Source of the DNA: Halopseudomonas pachastrellae
GTDB lineage: Bacteria; Pseudomonadota; Gammaproteobacteria; Pseudomonadales; Pseudomonadaceae
Direction of reading: 5' to 3'
Assembly: GCF_900114765.1 (NCBI RefSeq)
Contig: NZ_FOUD01000003.1
Location: forward strand, 62,001-126,000
DNA length: 64,000 bases
Shown here: positions 46,788 to 56,617 of the stretch, piece after piece
Layout: each line of letters opens with the position of its first letter
Numbering within the stretch: position 1 is the stretch's first letter
Program-made: the position numbers and the translations under genes
The notes under the pieces: generated by a model
What the model was told of the DNA's origin: nothing
The model's database searches: none
What the model saw: only the letters and a program-made list of their open reading frames with translations

Positions 46788-47824
46788 AGCGCCTCGCGAT
46801 TCTTGGTCTTGGCGCCTGCCTGCTTTGGCTGTCGGGCTGCAGCTCGGTCGGCTACCTGTATCAGAGCTGGCAGGGCCAGCGCGCGTTGATGGCGCGTGCC
46901 GAACCTATCGAGCAGGTGATTGCCGACCCGCAGACCGATCCGCAGCTGGCCGAACGCCTGCGCACCGCCAGCCAGATTCGCCAGTATGCGGTAGCGGCGC
47001 TGGCGCTGCCGGATAACACCACCTACACCCGCTACGCCGCGTTGCCCGGCGCCTATCCGTTGTGGAATCTGTTCGTCACCGACGAGCTGTCACTGCAAGC
47101 TGTGCCGCACTGCTACCCGTTCTTCGGCTGCATCGCCTACAAGGGCTACTTCGACAAGACCCGCGCCGAGCAGGCCGCCGCGGACTGGCATGAGCGTGGC
47201 AAGGATGTTTATGTCGCCGGCATCCCCGCCTACTCCACCCTCGGCTGGTATGACGACCCGCTGTTCAGCTCCATGCTGCACTGGAGCGACGACTATCTGG
47301 CCGAGATGCTGTTTCACGAGCTGGCGCACCAGCGGTTTTATGCGAAGGACGACACCGCCTTCAACGAGTCCTACGCCAGCTTCGTCGGCCAGCAGGGCCA
47401 GCGTGAATGGCTCAAGAGTGCGGGGCGCGCAGCCCACGATCCGGCCGGGCGCGAGCGAGAGCGGGCGTTTGTTGAGCTGGTACTGGCGGCGCGCAGCGAG
47501 TTGGAGACGCTCTATCAGAGCGATCAGTCAGACGCCGCCAAGCGCCCCCGCAAGGCCGCGATCCTCGCCCAGCTGCGCAGCGACTACGCCAGCCTGCGTG
47601 ACAGCGAATGGGGCGGCGACAAACGCTTTGATCACTGGTTTGCCGCAGACCTGAACAATGCTCGCCTGTTGCCGTTCGGCCTTTACGACCAGTGGGTTCC
47701 GGCGTTTGAGTGTCTTTATCAGCGCAGCAATGGCTGGGCTGACTTTCACCAGCGGGTGGAGGCATTAGGCGCGTTGGCGCCCGAGGCGCGCACCGCCGCG
47801 CTAGGGCAGCAGTGCGGCGAGTAG
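46784..47824 (+). CDS. Putative aminopeptidase lipoprotein
   Basis: 346 residues. The lipobox L-S-G-C near residue 19 indicates a lipid-anchored envelope protein. A zinc-metallopeptidase-like motif F-H-E-L-A-H-Q lies near residue 180, followed by E-S-Y-A-S-F-V-G. This matches a family annotated as predicted aminopeptidases. It starts inside the trpI stop codon (ATGA), so it is probably co-expressed. The substrate is unknown. Confidence 0.8.
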   Translation: MKRLAILGLGACLLWLSGCSSVGYLYQSWQGQRALMARAEPIEQVIADPQTDPQLAERLRTASQIRQYAVAALALPDNTTYTRYAALPGAYPLWNLFVTDELSLQAVPHCYPFFGCIAYKGYFDKTRAEQAAADWHERGKDVYVAGIPAYSTLGWYDDPLFSSMLHWSDDYLAEMLFHELAHQRFYAKDDTAFNESYASFVGQQGQREWLKSAGRAAHDPAGRERERAFVELVLAARSELETLYQSDQSDAAKRPRKAAILAQLRSDYASLRDSEWGGDKRFDHWFAADLNNARLLPFGLYDQWVPAFECLYQRSNGWADFHQRVEALGALAPEARTAALGQQCGE

Positions 47825-47831
47825 CAGCGCA

Positions 47832-48728
47832 TCACAGCTGCTGACAGAAACGCGCCATCGCCTGCGCCAGCTCGCGCAACGCCGGGTTCAGGCGTTGGCG
47901 ATGAATCAGCAACAGGTGCACGGGCGCCAGTTCGCCCGGCAGCTCCGGCAACAGTTGCACCAGCTCGCCCGAGGCGAGTTCGCGGGATACATCCAGATAA
48001 GACTTGTACGCCACGCCCAGCCCGCGCAGCGCCCACAGCCGCACCACATCGCCGTCGTCGCTGATGCGCGTACCACGCACCTTGATCTGAGGCTCGCCCG
48101 GCAGGTCGAAGCGCCAACGGTCGTGCACCGCGTCGCCCAGTCGATAGAGCAGACAGGCGTGCTGTTGCAGCTCGGTCAGCGAGCCGGGTTTGCCGTGACG
48201 GGCCAGATAATCCGGTGAGGCGACCAATACCCGGCGGTTGTCCGGGGCCAGCGGCAGGGCGATAAAGCGCGAGTCTTCCGGCTGACCATAGCGCACCGCC
48301 AGATCAATCGGCTGCTGGTACAGATCCGCCACCCGGTCACTCACCTGCATCTCCAGCCGCACCGCCGGGCGCTCGGCCAGATAGTCCTCCAACCAGTCGA
48401 GCAGATGGCTGCGCGCCAGGTTGGATGGCAGGGTCAGGCGCAGGGTGCCGGTCAGCGCGTGGGCGTCGGCGTCCAGCGCCTGTTCGGCGTCACGCAGGTG
48501 CTGCCAGGCTTGGCGGGCGTCGGGCAAAAAGCGCTCACCCGCTTCGCTCAGGCGCAGGCGGCGGGTGGTGCGCTCGAACAGCCGCACGCCCAGCTGCGCT
48601 TCCAGCCGCTTGATTGCCGCACTGGCAACCGCCGGCGCCACGTCCAGCTGGCGCGCCGCGGCAGAAAAGCTGCCGGCGTCTACCGTAGTGAGGAACAGCG
48701 CCAAGTCGTCGAGTCGTTGGATTTTCAT
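47832..48728 (-). CDS. LysR-family transcriptional regulator
   Basis: 298 residues from the ATG at 48728 (M-K-I-Q-R-L-D-D-L-A-L-F). The helix-turn-helix G-S-F-S-A-A-A-R-Q-L-D-V-A-P-A-V-A-S-A-A-I-K-R-L-E is clear and a LysR substrate domain follows. It is divergent from an oxidoreductase gene with 98 bp between starts, the classic layout for a LysR regulator and its target. The effector is unknown. Confidence 0.88.
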   Translation of the reverse strand: MKIQRLDDLALFLTTVDAGSFSAAARQLDVAPAVASAAIKRLEAQLGVRLFERTTRRLRLSEAGERFLPDARQAWQHLRDAEQALDADAHALTGTLRLTLPSNLARSHLLDWLEDYLAERPAVRLEMQVSDRVADLYQQPIDLAVRYGQPEDSRFIALPLAPDNRRVLVASPDYLARHGKPGSLTELQQHACLLYRLGDAVHDRWRFDLPGEPQIKVRGTRISDDGDVVRLWALRGLGVAYKSYLDVSRELASGELVQLLPELPGELAPVHLLLIHRQRLNPALRELAQAMARFCQQL

Positions 48729-48826
48729 CGTAATCAATAAAGTGATTTGCTTTTGCGCATCTTTTTCTTCGCATCCGCGCAAGTCAAGCTGTACGCAACT
48801 GACCGAACAGCCCCGGAGGCACCCGA

Positions 48827-49837
48827 ATGAAAGCGATTGGATACTTTGAAGCTGGCGCGTTGGACCGCGCCGATGCCCTGATTGACCTGGAACTGCCCAT
48901 GCCCGCCCCCGGCCCGCAGGACTTGCTGGTCAAGGTTGCCGCCGTGTCGGTTAACCCGGTTGACACCAAGATTCGTTCGCGCCGCTCTGCCACTGGCGAT
49001 ACCCCGGAAGTCATCGGCTGGGACGCAGTCGGTGAAGTAGTCAGCTGCGGCGCGTCCGTATCCGGTTTTGCCGCTGGCGATCGGGTCTACTACGCCGGTG
49101 CGCTGGAGCGGCCCGGCAGCAACGCCGAGTATCAACTGGTCGACGCCCGCATCGCTGCCCACGCGCCGCTGTCGCTGTCCGCCGCAGAAGCCGCTGCGCT
49201 GCCGTTGACCGCAATCACCGCCTGGGAGCTGCTGTTTGATCGCCTGGGTGTGAGTGAGGGCGGCGGTGAGGGCCAGACCCTGCTGGTGGTTGGCGCCGCT
49301 GGTGGCGTCGGCTCGATTCTGGTCCAGCTCGCCCGCCAGTTGACCAAACTCACCGTGGTCGGCACCGCCGCCCGCGCCGAGAGCGTCAAGTGGGTGCAGG
49401 GCCTGGGTGCACATCACCTCATCGACCACAGCCAGCCGTTGCTGCCGCAGTTGCAGGCGCTGGGTATCAAGGAGGTCGAACTGATCGCCTCGTTGACCCA
49501 CACCGATCAGCACTACCCGCAATACGGCGACTGCATCGCCCCGCAGGGCCGCCTCGGCGTGATCGATGACTTCGGCCCGCTCGACATGAGCGTGCTCAAG
49601 CGCAAGTGCGCGTCTTTCCATTGGGAGTTCATGTTTACCCGCAGCATGTTCGAAACCGCCGACATGGCCGAGCAGGGTAAGTTGCTGCAACGGGTCGCCG
49701 AACTGGTCGATGCCGGCACCCTGCGCAGCACCCTGGGTGAGCACTACGGCGCGATCAACGCGGCCAATCTCAAGCGTGCGCATGCGTTGCTGGAGAGTGG
49801 CAAGGCGCGGGGGAAATTGGTGTTGGAGGGGTTTTGA
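48827..49837 (+). CDS. Zinc-type alcohol dehydrogenase-like (quinone oxidoreductase family) protein
   Basis: 336 residues of the medium-chain dehydrogenase superfamily. GroES-like N-terminal domain with V-N-P-V-D-T-K-I and G-W-D-A-V-G-E-V; NAD(P)-binding loop V-G-A-A-G-G-V-G-S. Zinc ligands of true alcohol dehydrogenases are lacking, so it is probably a NADPH-dependent quinone or enone reductase. Likely regulated by the divergent LysR gene. Confidence 0.88.
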   Translation: MKAIGYFEAGALDRADALIDLELPMPAPGPQDLLVKVAAVSVNPVDTKIRSRRSATGDTPEVIGWDAVGEVVSCGASVSGFAAGDRVYYAGALERPGSNAEYQLVDARIAAHAPLSLSAAEAAALPLTAITAWELLFDRLGVSEGGGEGQTLLVVGAAGGVGSILVQLARQLTKLTVVGTAARAESVKWVQGLGAHHLIDHSQPLLPQLQALGIKEVELIASLTHTDQHYPQYGDCIAPQGRLGVIDDFGPLDMSVLKRKCASFHWEFMFTRSMFETADMAEQGKLLQRVAELVDAGTLRSTLGEHYGAINAANLKRAHALLESGKARGKLVLEGF

Positions 49838-49962
49838 GCGCCTGTGCGCCTGCTATCCAGACTGGCGTTATGCACTAGGCATGCCCCCCCCACACGTCAT
49901 CCTCGCGTAGGCGAGGTTCCATGCGGCTCAGCGGTCACTTCGGCGCTGTCTGATCATCCGCT

Positions 49963-50177
49963 TTTCGCCTTCACGGCGAGCCAAAGGGGGCCGCTTGCCC
50001 GGCCCCCCTTGGCGATCCCCCCGGGCACCCGACTACGCGGCCCTTCGGGTTCGCTGCGTTGCTCTATTTATCGGGGAGTCATAAAACTCGTCGCTGCGCT
50101 CCTCAGACATCCTATGACTCTTTTTCCCGATAAATCTGCGCTACTCGCCCGCGTAAACGGGGATTGGGTCCGTGCAT
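49963..50177 (+). repeat. 215-bp structured direct repeat, copy 1
   Basis: Same length and order as 51538-51752. It contains a series of hairpins: TCGCC/GGCGA, a long CCAA-G-rich/C-rich-TTGG arm, CCC-TTC-GGG, and a central variable stem ATTTATCGGG/CCCGATAAAT with inner AGTCAT/ATGACT. The rest is nearly identical between copies. It sits in the gap after the oxidoreductase gene. No protein-coding frame looks convincing. Confidence 0.8.
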
Positions 50178-50342
50178 GCTTCACGTCGGACTGACTCGCC
50201 TCTCCACGGCATGCCGTGGCCGTGGGGCCTGTGACGTTCTGCGCAGACCATCCCTCCCAGGTTGCCCGCGCACCATCACGGTGCTAGTCTCACCAAACCG
50301 TCAAACGGCAACCTTTCGTTTTTACCTGTCCAGAGTGACCGC

Positions 50343-50492
50343 ATGTCCACTGCCCAGACCACCGCTGTTGTAAACCGCCCCGCGCTTGCCGGTGTGGTTG
50401 CGCGTGTGCAGGCTGCCGTGGCCTGCCTGCCGGTCACCCCTCCTGGCGTAGCCATCGTGGCTGCAGTGGCTTCACCGCCACCGGCGCACTGA
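50343..50492 (+). CDS. Small ORF / possible leader peptide before the EamA transporter
   Basis: 49 residues, Ala/Val-rich, with P-V-T-P-P-G in the middle and S-P-P-P-A-H at the end. Proline runs such as these can slow ribosomes. It stops 81 bp before the transporter start, with an RBS-covering hairpin in between. No clear ribosome-binding site of its own was seen. It may be a regulatory upstream ORF or a chance frame. Confidence 0.4.
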   Translation: MSTAQTTAVVNRPALAGVVARVQAAVACLPVTPPGVAIVAAVASPPPAH

Positions 50493-50550
50493 TCTCACTA
50501 CCCCTTTTCTGATTTCTGTTCTCCCTGACTGGCGTGATGCCGTGGGGCGA

Positions 50551-50568
50551 ACCTGTGTCCTGACAGGT
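50551..50568 (+). promoter_or_regulatory. Hairpin covering the EamA gene ribosome-binding site
   Basis: ACCTGT pairs with ACAGGT around a 6-base loop. The second arm includes most of the AGGTGA ribosome-binding site for the ATG at 50574, so translation may be limited unless the hairpin opens. Confidence 0.45.
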
Positions 50569-50573
50569 GACAT

Positions 50574-51428
50574 ATGTTTATTCAACGTTTGAACTGGGCC
50601 GCCATTGGCCCGACTGCGCTGTTCGTGCTGCTCTGGAGCGCCGGCGCGATCTTCTCCAAATGGGGGCTGGAACACGCCTCCGCCTTTGCCTTTCTGCTGC
50701 TGCGCTTTGTACTCGCCTGCGCCGCCCTCGGGTTGCTGGCGCTCACCCGGCGCCGCTGGTTGCCGGCGCGCGGTACCCGCAAGCAAGTAGCGCTGGTCGG
50801 GGTGCTGCTGACCGGCGGCTACACCATCTTCTACCTGCTCTCGCTGGACGCCGGGCTCACGCCCGGGGTGCTGGCAACGGTGCTGGGCGTGCAGCCGATC
50901 CTTACCCTGATGCTGGTCGAACGCCGCGCCAACCTGTTGCGGGTATTGGGTTTGCTGCTGGCGCTCGGAGGCCTGACGCTGGTGGTGCTCGACAGCTTGC
51001 TGGCGGCGCGTTTTTCGCTGCTGGGCATCGCCCTGTCGCTGGCGGCTTTGCTGTGCATCACCCTGGGTTCTATCTTCCAGAAGGGGATTCAACAATCACC
51101 CATGGACGTACTACCGCTGCAATACGCCATCGGCCTGCTGATGTGCGCGGTGGTTGCGCCCTTTCAGCCGTTTGAGGTGGAGTGGAGCGTCGGTTTTATC
51201 GTGCCGCTGTTGTACATGGGCGTATTGATCTCGGTCGGCGCGACCCTGTTGCTGTACCGGCTGATCCGCATGGGCAATCTGGTCAACGTCACTAGCCTGT
51301 TCTACTTGATGCCCGGCTGCACCGCGCTGCTGGATTTCCTGTTCCTGGGGAATCGCATGGCGGCGTTGAGTCTGTTGGGGATGGGGGCGATTGTGGTGGG
51401 GTTGGTGTTGGTGTTCAGGCGGAAGTGA
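50574..51428 (+). CDS. EamA/DMT-superfamily transporter
   Basis: 284 residues, ten hydrophobic helices in two EamA repeats. It opens with A-L-F-V-L-L-W-S-A-G-A-I-F-S-K-W-G-L and has the second-repeat G-S-I-F-Q-K-G region. Members export amino acids or other metabolites; the substrate is not evident. The gene and its small upstream ORF lie exactly between the two 215-bp repeats. Confidence 0.88.
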   Translation: MFIQRLNWAAIGPTALFVLLWSAGAIFSKWGLEHASAFAFLLLRFVLACAALGLLALTRRRWLPARGTRKQVALVGVLLTGGYTIFYLLSLDAGLTPGVLATVLGVQPILTLMLVERRANLLRVLGLLLALGGLTLVVLDSLLAARFSLLGIALSLAALLCITLGSIFQKGIQQSPMDVLPLQYAIGLLMCAVVAPFQPFEVEWSVGFIVPLLYMGVLISVGATLLLYRLIRMGNLVNVTSLFYLMPGCTALLDFLFLGNRMAALSLLGMGAIVVGLVLVFRRK

Positions 51429-51537
51429 CGTTTCAGCACAGCTGACACATCGCTTCCGTAGGGGCATGGCATGCCGTGCCCGTGCTGTCGGCAACCCCGT
51501 GCTGCAGTTAGAAATCTGCATTGCTCTTTAACCCGTC

Positions 51538-51752
51538 TTTCGCCTTCACGGCGAGCCAAGGGGGGCCGCTTGCCCGGCCCCCCTTGGCGATCCCCCCGGG
51601 CACCCGACTACGCGGCCCTTCGGGTTCGCTGCGTTGCTCGGTCTGGCGGGGAGCCGTAAAACTCGGCGCTTCGCGCCTCAAACATCCTACGGCTCTTTTT
51701 CCCGCCAGCCCTGCGCTACTCGCCCGCGTAAACGGGGATTGGGCCCGTGCAT
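51538..51752 (+). repeat. 215-bp structured direct repeat, copy 2
   Basis: Copy of 49963-50177 in the same orientation. The central stem differs in sequence but keeps pairing: CTGGCGGG/CCCGCCAG with inner AGCCGT/ACGGCT. The stretch from 51753 to 52042 holds no gene that I can support; it contains ATTAATCTGACCCCGTTTCT, a phrase resembling REP-associated sequences. Confidence 0.8.
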
Positions 51753-52042
51753 TCTGCTTTTCATATGTAACTCTTATAACTGATAGCTCTTTGCAAGCCC
51801 TAAATACCGACAGTGGACCAAGGTTGGCAGCGAAAAAAAGAAATTGGAAAGCTGGGGCAGTTGAACATTAACGTCGCAAATATTAATCTGACCCCGTTTC
51901 TTATAACTCGATCCATGTTTTCGGTAACTTATAGGGCTCTAGATAGGGTCTAGTTTGTGCGCAAATAATTTGGTTCGGATGAAAATTAATTGCGCAGAAA
52001 TTTTCAGCCGTCCCGGCTTATTTCCGAAAAAATTTTACTGAA

Positions 52043-52815
52043 CTAATTATCTTCATCGCTTCTGGGTGGAGCCCATCCTGCGGCATAAAGTATGGATCTT
52101 TCGTTAATCAACTTGTTGCTTGTTTTTTCGTCGACTAAAACCTCATTTCGACTTACTCTATGGGGTTTGTAGCCACTCTTAAGGCCCATGCCAATTCTTG
52201 GTGTGTCACGATAGGGGTTTTCCAGCTTATCCACATTTAATTGCTCGATAAGGCGAGTCATTCGCTCCTTTTCTGTCTCGACTCTGAATCGCTTTTTTTT
52301 AATGGTTTCAAAGGGGCGTGTCTTTGGCTTCAAAAAAGGATAAATTTCGCGGACCTTATTGCAGTCTCGCTTGATGGCTCGTTCAATTGTTTTGTTTCTA
52401 GCGAATCCAGACTTCAACGAGTTGTGTATTTTTATGCTTTCGATCAAAAAACAAAGTCTGTTTAAGTGATCTAAACTCTCAGCCTCGCTATCTTTAAACT
52501 TTCTAAAACTTGCCCATGCTTTGCGCAACTTTCCGGCGCGCCAATTGCAGGTGTCAATATATGATTTTTTCTCAGTTCGCTTAAGCTCTTAGATTTTTTT
52601 ATGGTAAGTACATGTAGGCGAGGGTCAATCTCTTCAATAATATCTTGGTTTCGAAATCTGGCCAGATAGTTTAGAAATTGAGCCAGCTCATACAGTCTGT
52701 CGTTGCCCTCAGCTCGCACAAGTCCGGCATAATAGCTTTCTTCGCCCGGAGCTAAGGGCGGAATGTTTATATCTCTGCAGAACTCTTTGCTATCGTCTGG
52801 AATTGCTGTTTTCAT
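52043..52815 (-). pseudogene. Hypothetical gene with a frameshift at an A6 run
   Basis: Two overlapping frames (52815-52471, then 52528-52043 in the -1 frame) read better as one protein of about 257 residues. In the first frame the sequence after S-E-L-R-K turns improbable, while the -1 frame at the same point continues K-S-Y-I-D-T-C-N-W-R-A-G-K-L-R-K-A-W. The switch lies at six A on the minus strand (52565-52570, heptamer A-AAA-AAT). The product is basic and helical with no recognised domain. The region is AT-rich compared with neighbours, suggesting transfer. It may be a pseudogene, a programmed frameshift or a base error. Confidence 0.55.
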
Positions 52816-53122
52816 GTGGAATTTCCATTTTTCAAATTCTAGCTAACTAGACGTTCAGCATTTCAAACTAAGCTATTCGACGAGCGTAGATATAGTTTAT
52901 AGCAGTTGCCACATTATCAACGTTACCAGATTATCGACTGCATTGGCTTCCGGCACGCTCGTGTTCTCAATTTGCGAGCAGACGTAGACTGTTATTTCAT
53001 CATGCCGACGCCTAGCGCCTAGTGAGCGCGGCAATGAAGGTATGCCGCTACGAGGGATGCGATAGATAGTTGCGGCTGCCGATGGTAGTAATACTTGCCC
53101 CCAACGCATTCCATAGTGATAG

Positions 53123-53171
53123 CTTCCCGCTTCCCGCTTCCCGCTTCCCGCTTCCCGCTTCCCGCTTCCCG
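53123..53171. repeat. Seven tandem copies of CTTCCCG
   Basis: A perfect 7 x 7-bp tandem array followed by the variant CTTGACG, ending about 30 bp before the liu operator. Copy number is likely variable through slippage. The rest of the 52816-53199 gap holds nothing else I can identify. Confidence 0.85.
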
Positions 53172-53199
53172 CTTGACGCACCAGCGTTCACTGGCTTAC

Positions 53200-53217
53200 C
53201 TTTACGTTAACGTAAAG
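53200..53217 (+). promoter_or_regulatory. LiuR operator palindrome
   Basis: A perfect 18-bp palindrome, CTTTACGTTAACGTAAAG, 20 bp before the liuR start. MerR-type regulators of the liu operon bind TTTACGTTnACGTAAA-type sites, so autoregulation of the whole operon is likely. Confidence 0.75.
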
Positions 53218-53236
53218 CAGCCATCAAAGACGCTCC

Positions 53237-53614
53237 ATGACCCAGACCTACAGCATTTCCGACCTCGCCCGTGAGCTGGATATCACCACGCGGGCGATTC
53301 GTTTTTATGAGGAGCAGAACATGCTCAGCCCCGAGCGTCGTGGGCAGGAGCGGGTTTATAGTCCTCGGGACAAGGTGATTCTCAAGCTGATTCTGCGTGG
53401 TAAGCGCATTGGGTTTTCGCTGGCGGAGTGTCGGGAGCTGATTGAGCTGTACGACCCGGGCCACGGCAATCGTAAGCAGCTGGAAACCTTCCTGGACAAG
53501 ATCACCCAGCGCCGTGCGCAGCTGGCGCAGCAGTTGCTGGATATCGAGCAGATGCAGATCGAGCTGGATACCGCGGAGGAGCGCTGTCGAACGGCGCTGG
53601 AACAGACCCGCTAG
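53237..53614 (+). CDS. liuR: MerR-family regulator of the leucine/isovalerate operon
   Basis: 125 residues. N-terminal MerR helix-turn-helix with S-I-S-D-L-A-R-E-L-D-I-T-T-R-A-I-R-F-Y-E-E and the wing R-V-Y-S-P-R-D; the C-terminal half is a dimerisation coiled coil. It is first in a rightward operon with liuA-E and directly follows its predicted operator. It represses the operon in relatives. Confidence 0.9.
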   Translation: MTQTYSISDLARELDITTRAIRFYEEQNMLSPERRGQERVYSPRDKVILKLILRGKRIGFSLAECRELIELYDPGHGNRKQLETFLDKITQRRAQLAQQLLDIEQMQIELDTAEERCRTALEQTR

Positions 53615-53665
53615 CCGTCCGCTCTCCCTTTTAAAGCCTAAATAAAAACAAATACAGGTGACCCC

Positions 53666-54829
53666 ATGCATTACCCATCGCTGAACTTCGGTCTTGGCGA
53701 GACCATCGACATGCTGCGCGAGCAGACCCGCAATCTGGTTGATGGCGAGCTGGCAACCCGTGCCGCCGAGATCGACCGGGAGAATCAGTTTCCGCAGGAT
53801 ATGTGGCGGCGCTTTGGTGACATGGGGCTGCTGGGTATTACCGTGCCTGAGGAGTACGGCGGCTCGGGGCTGGGGTATCTGGCGCATGTGGTGGCGATGG
53901 AGGAGATCAGCCGTGGGTCGGCGTCGGTGGGTTTGTCCTACGGGGCGCACTCGAATCTGTGCGTGAACCAGATCAACCGCAATGGCACGCCAGAGCAGAA
54001 GGCGAAGTACCTGCCCAGGTTGATCAGCGGTGAGCACATCGGGGCGCTGGCGATGAGCGAGCCGAACGCTGGTTCCGATGTGGTCAGCATGAAGTTGAGG
54101 GCTGAGCGCCGGGGCGATCACTTCGTGCTCAATGGCAGCAAGATGTGGATCACTAACGGCCCGGACGCGCACGTTTACGTCATCTACGCCAAGACCGAAC
54201 CGGAGCTTGGCCCTCACGGCATCACCGCTTTTATCGTCGAGCGCGACTGGGCTGGCTTCTCCCGTAGCCCCAAGTTGGACAAGCTGGGCATGCGCGGCTC
54301 GAACACCTGTGAGCTGGTGTTCAACAACGTCGAGGTGCCGGTGGAGAACATCCTTGGTCAGTACAACGGCGGCGTGAAGGTGCTGATGAGCGGGCTGGAT
54401 TACGAGCGCGTGGTGCTCTCCGGTGGCCCGACCGGGATCATGCAGAGCTGCATGGACGTGGTGGTGCCCTATATCCACGACCGCCAGCAGTTTGGCCAGA
54501 GCATCGGCGAGTTTCAGCTGATTCAGGGCAAGGTCGCCGACATGTACACCCAGCTGAACGCCAGCCGCGCCTATCTCTACACAGTGGCGCAGGCCTGCGA
54601 CCGTGGCGAGACCACCCGCAAGGACGCCGCCGGGGTAATTCTCTACACCGCCGAGCGCGCGACGCAGATGGCGCTGGACGCGATCCAGATTCTCGGCGGC
54701 AACGGTTACATCAACGATTACCCCACCGGTCGCCTGCTGCGCGACGCCAAGCTGTACGAGATTGGGGCGGGCACCAGCGAGATTCGGCGGATGTTGATTG
54801 GACGGGAGCTTTTTAATGAAACGCGGTGA
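53666..54829 (+). CDS. liuA: Isovaleryl-CoA dehydrogenase
   Basis: 387-residue FAD-dependent acyl-CoA dehydrogenase that oxidises isovaleryl-CoA to 3-methylcrotonyl-CoA. Signatures are [20 protein letters not shown] and the C-terminal [12 protein letters not shown]. The Glu in G-L-D-Y-E-R-V-V is the likely catalytic base of isovaleryl-CoA dehydrogenases. Confidence 0.95.
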   Translation: MHYPSLNFGLGETIDMLREQTRNLVDGELATRAAEIDRENQFPQDMWRRFGDMGLLGITVPEEYGGSGLGYLAHVVAMEEISRGSASVGLSYGAHSNLCVNQINRNGTPEQKAKYLPRLISGEHIGALAMSEPNAGSDVVSMKLRAERRGDHFVLNGSKMWITNGPDAHVYVIYAKTEPELGPHGITAFIVERDWAGFSRSPKLDKLGMRGSNTCELVFNNVEVPVENILGQYNGGVKVLMSGLDYERVVLSGGPTGIMQSCMDVVVPYIHDRQQFGQSIGEFQLIQGKVADMYTQLNASRAYLYTVAQACDRGETTRKDAAGVILYTAERATQMALDAIQILGGNGYINDYPTGRLLRDAKLYEIGAGTSEIRRMLIGRELFNETR

Positions 54830-54830
54830 G

Positions 54831-54976
54831 GCAGCTGCAAGCTACAAGCGGCAAGCCAACCCCGGCCACTCCACGGTTTTTACCGGACGAGAGTCCAACG
54901 CTTATCGTGGCTCCGTGCCCTTAACTCCCAGACAGCTCAGTGCAGCTTGCGGCTTATAGCTTGCAGCTTGCAGCTG
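54831..54976. repeat. AGCTTGC-type repeats flanking the liuA-liuB gap
   Basis: GCAAGCTACAAGCGGCAAGC after liuA pairs with GCTTGCGGCTTATAGCTTGC before liuB. It is the same word family as in 25375-25445. The resulting stem could modulate expression downstream of liuA. Confidence 0.6.
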
Positions 54977-54993
54977 GCCAGGGAGCGTGCGCA

Positions 54994-56601
54994 ATGACCC
55001 TGCTAACAACCCAAATCAACCCAACCTCCACCGAGTTTCAGGCCAACACAACGGCCATGCGCTCCCTGGTCAGCGACCTGCAGCGGCTGCTCGCAGCCGT
55101 TGCCGAGGGCGGTGGCGATGCGGCCAATGCGCGACATCTGGCGCGTGGCAAACTGCTGCCGCGCCAGCGCGTGGATGCCCTGCTCGACCCCGGCTCAGCC
55201 TTTCTGGAGATCGGTCAACTGGCCGCCCATGAGGTCTATGGCGAGTCGGTGCCGGCCGCCGGGGTGATCGCCGGTATCGGTCGGATCGAGGGCGTTGAGT
55301 GCATGATCATAGCCAATGACGCCACGGTGAAGGGTGGTTCCTACTATCCGCTGAGCGTGAAGAAGCACCTGCGGGCGCAAACCATCGCCCGTGAGAACCG
55401 CCTACCCTGCGTCTATCTGGTTGATTCGGGCGGCGCCAACCTGCCGCGTCAGGACGAGGTGTTCCCGGACCGCGAGCACTTCGGGCGGATCTTCTTTAAT
55501 CAGGCCAATATGAGCGCCGCGGGCATTCCGCAGATCGCCGTGGTGATGGGCTCGTGCACCGCCGGTGGCGCCTATGTGCCGGCGATGGCCGACGAAACCA
55601 TCATGGTGCGCGAGCAGGCGACCATCTTCCTCGCCGGGCCGCCGTTGGTGAAGGCCGCGACTGGCGAGGTGGTCAGCGCCGAGGCGCTGGGCGGCGCCGA
55701 TGTACACTGCCGCACCTCCGGGGTGGCCGATCATTACGCCGAGAACGACGAGCACGCGCTGGCTCTGGCCCGCCGCTGCATCGCCAATCTGAACTGGCAC
55801 AAGCAGGGCGAGCTGAACCGGCGCGCCGCGCTGCCGCCACGCTATCCGGTGGAGGAGCTGTACGGGGTGATTCCGGCTGACAGCAAGCAGCCGTTCGACG
55901 TGCGCGAGGTGATTGCGCGGCTGGTCGACGACAGCGCGTTCGATGAGTTCAAGGCGCTGTTCGGCACCACGCTGGTCTGCGGGTTTGCGCACCTGCACGG
56001 CTACCCGGTGGCGATTCTGGCCAACAACGGCATCCTGTTTTCCGAGGCCGCGCAGAAGGGCGCGAACTTTATCGAGCTGGCCTGCCAGCGCGGCATTCCG
56101 CTGCTGTTCCTGCAGAACATCACCGGCTTTATGGTCGGCAAAAAATACGAGGAAGGCGGCATCGCCAAGCACGGCGCCAAGCTGGTAACCGCTGTGGCCT
56201 GTGCCCGGGTGCCCAAGTTCACGGTGATCATCGGCGGCAGTTTTGGCGCCGGTAACTACGGCATGTGCGGCCGCGCCTATGACCCGCGCTTTCTCTGGAT
56301 GTGGCCGAACGCGCGCATCTCGGTGATGGGCGCCGAACAGGCCGCGGGCGTGCTGGTGCAGGTCAAGCAGGAGCAGGCCGAGCGCAGTGGCGAGCAGTTC
56401 AGCGCCGAGCAGGCCGAGGCCTTGCGCCGTCCGATCCTCGATCAGTACGAACGTCAGGGCCACCCCTATTACGCCAGCGCCCGCCTGTGGGACGACGGCG
56501 TGATCGACCCGGCGCAGACCCGTGATGTACTCGGGTTGGCGATTTCCGCCGCACTCAACGCACCGATCGAAGCGACCCGCTTCGGCGTGTTCCGCATGTA
56601 G
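54994..56601 (+). CDS. liuB: 3-methylcrotonyl-CoA carboxylase carboxyltransferase (beta) subunit
   Basis: 535 residues from the ATG at 54994. An upstream in-frame start lies in a repeat and is rejected. Carboxyltransferase domains contain [27 protein letters not shown] and [15 protein letters not shown]. It transfers carboxyl from biotin on LiuD to 3-methylcrotonyl-CoA. Confidence 0.95.
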   Translation: MTLLTTQINPTSTEFQANTTAMRSLVSDLQRLLAAVAEGGGDAANARHLARGKLLPRQRVDALLDPGSAFLEIGQLAAHEVYGESVPAAGVIAGIGRIEGVECMIIANDATVKGGSYYPLSVKKHLRAQTIARENRLPCVYLVDSGGANLPRQDEVFPDREHFGRIFFNQANMSAAGIPQIAVVMGSCTAGGAYVPAMADETIMVREQATIFLAGPPLVKAATGEVVSAEALGGADVHCRTSGVADHYAENDEHALALARRCIANLNWHKQGELNRRAALPPRYPVEELYGVIPADSKQPFDVREVIARLVDDSAFDEFKALFGTTLVCGFAHLHGYPVAILANNGILFSEAAQKGANFIELACQRGIPLLFLQNITGFMVGKKYEEGGIAKHGAKLVTAVACARVPKFTVIIGGSFGAGNYGMCGRAYDPRFLWMWPNARISVMGAEQAAGVLVQVKQEQAERSGEQFSAEQAEALRRPILDQYERQGHPYYASARLWDDGVIDPAQTRDVLGLAISAALNAPIEATRFGVFRM

Positions 56602-56617
56602 CCTGCGGGCAAGCGAG

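Noticed and set aside
51868-51905. ATTAATCTGACCCC phrase as a mobile element end
   Set aside because: It resembles REP-associated sequences seen in Pseudomonas, but no second copy or transposase is in the window.
53123-53171. CRISPR array
   Set aside because: The units are 7 bp, directly adjacent and without spacers; no cas genes are present.
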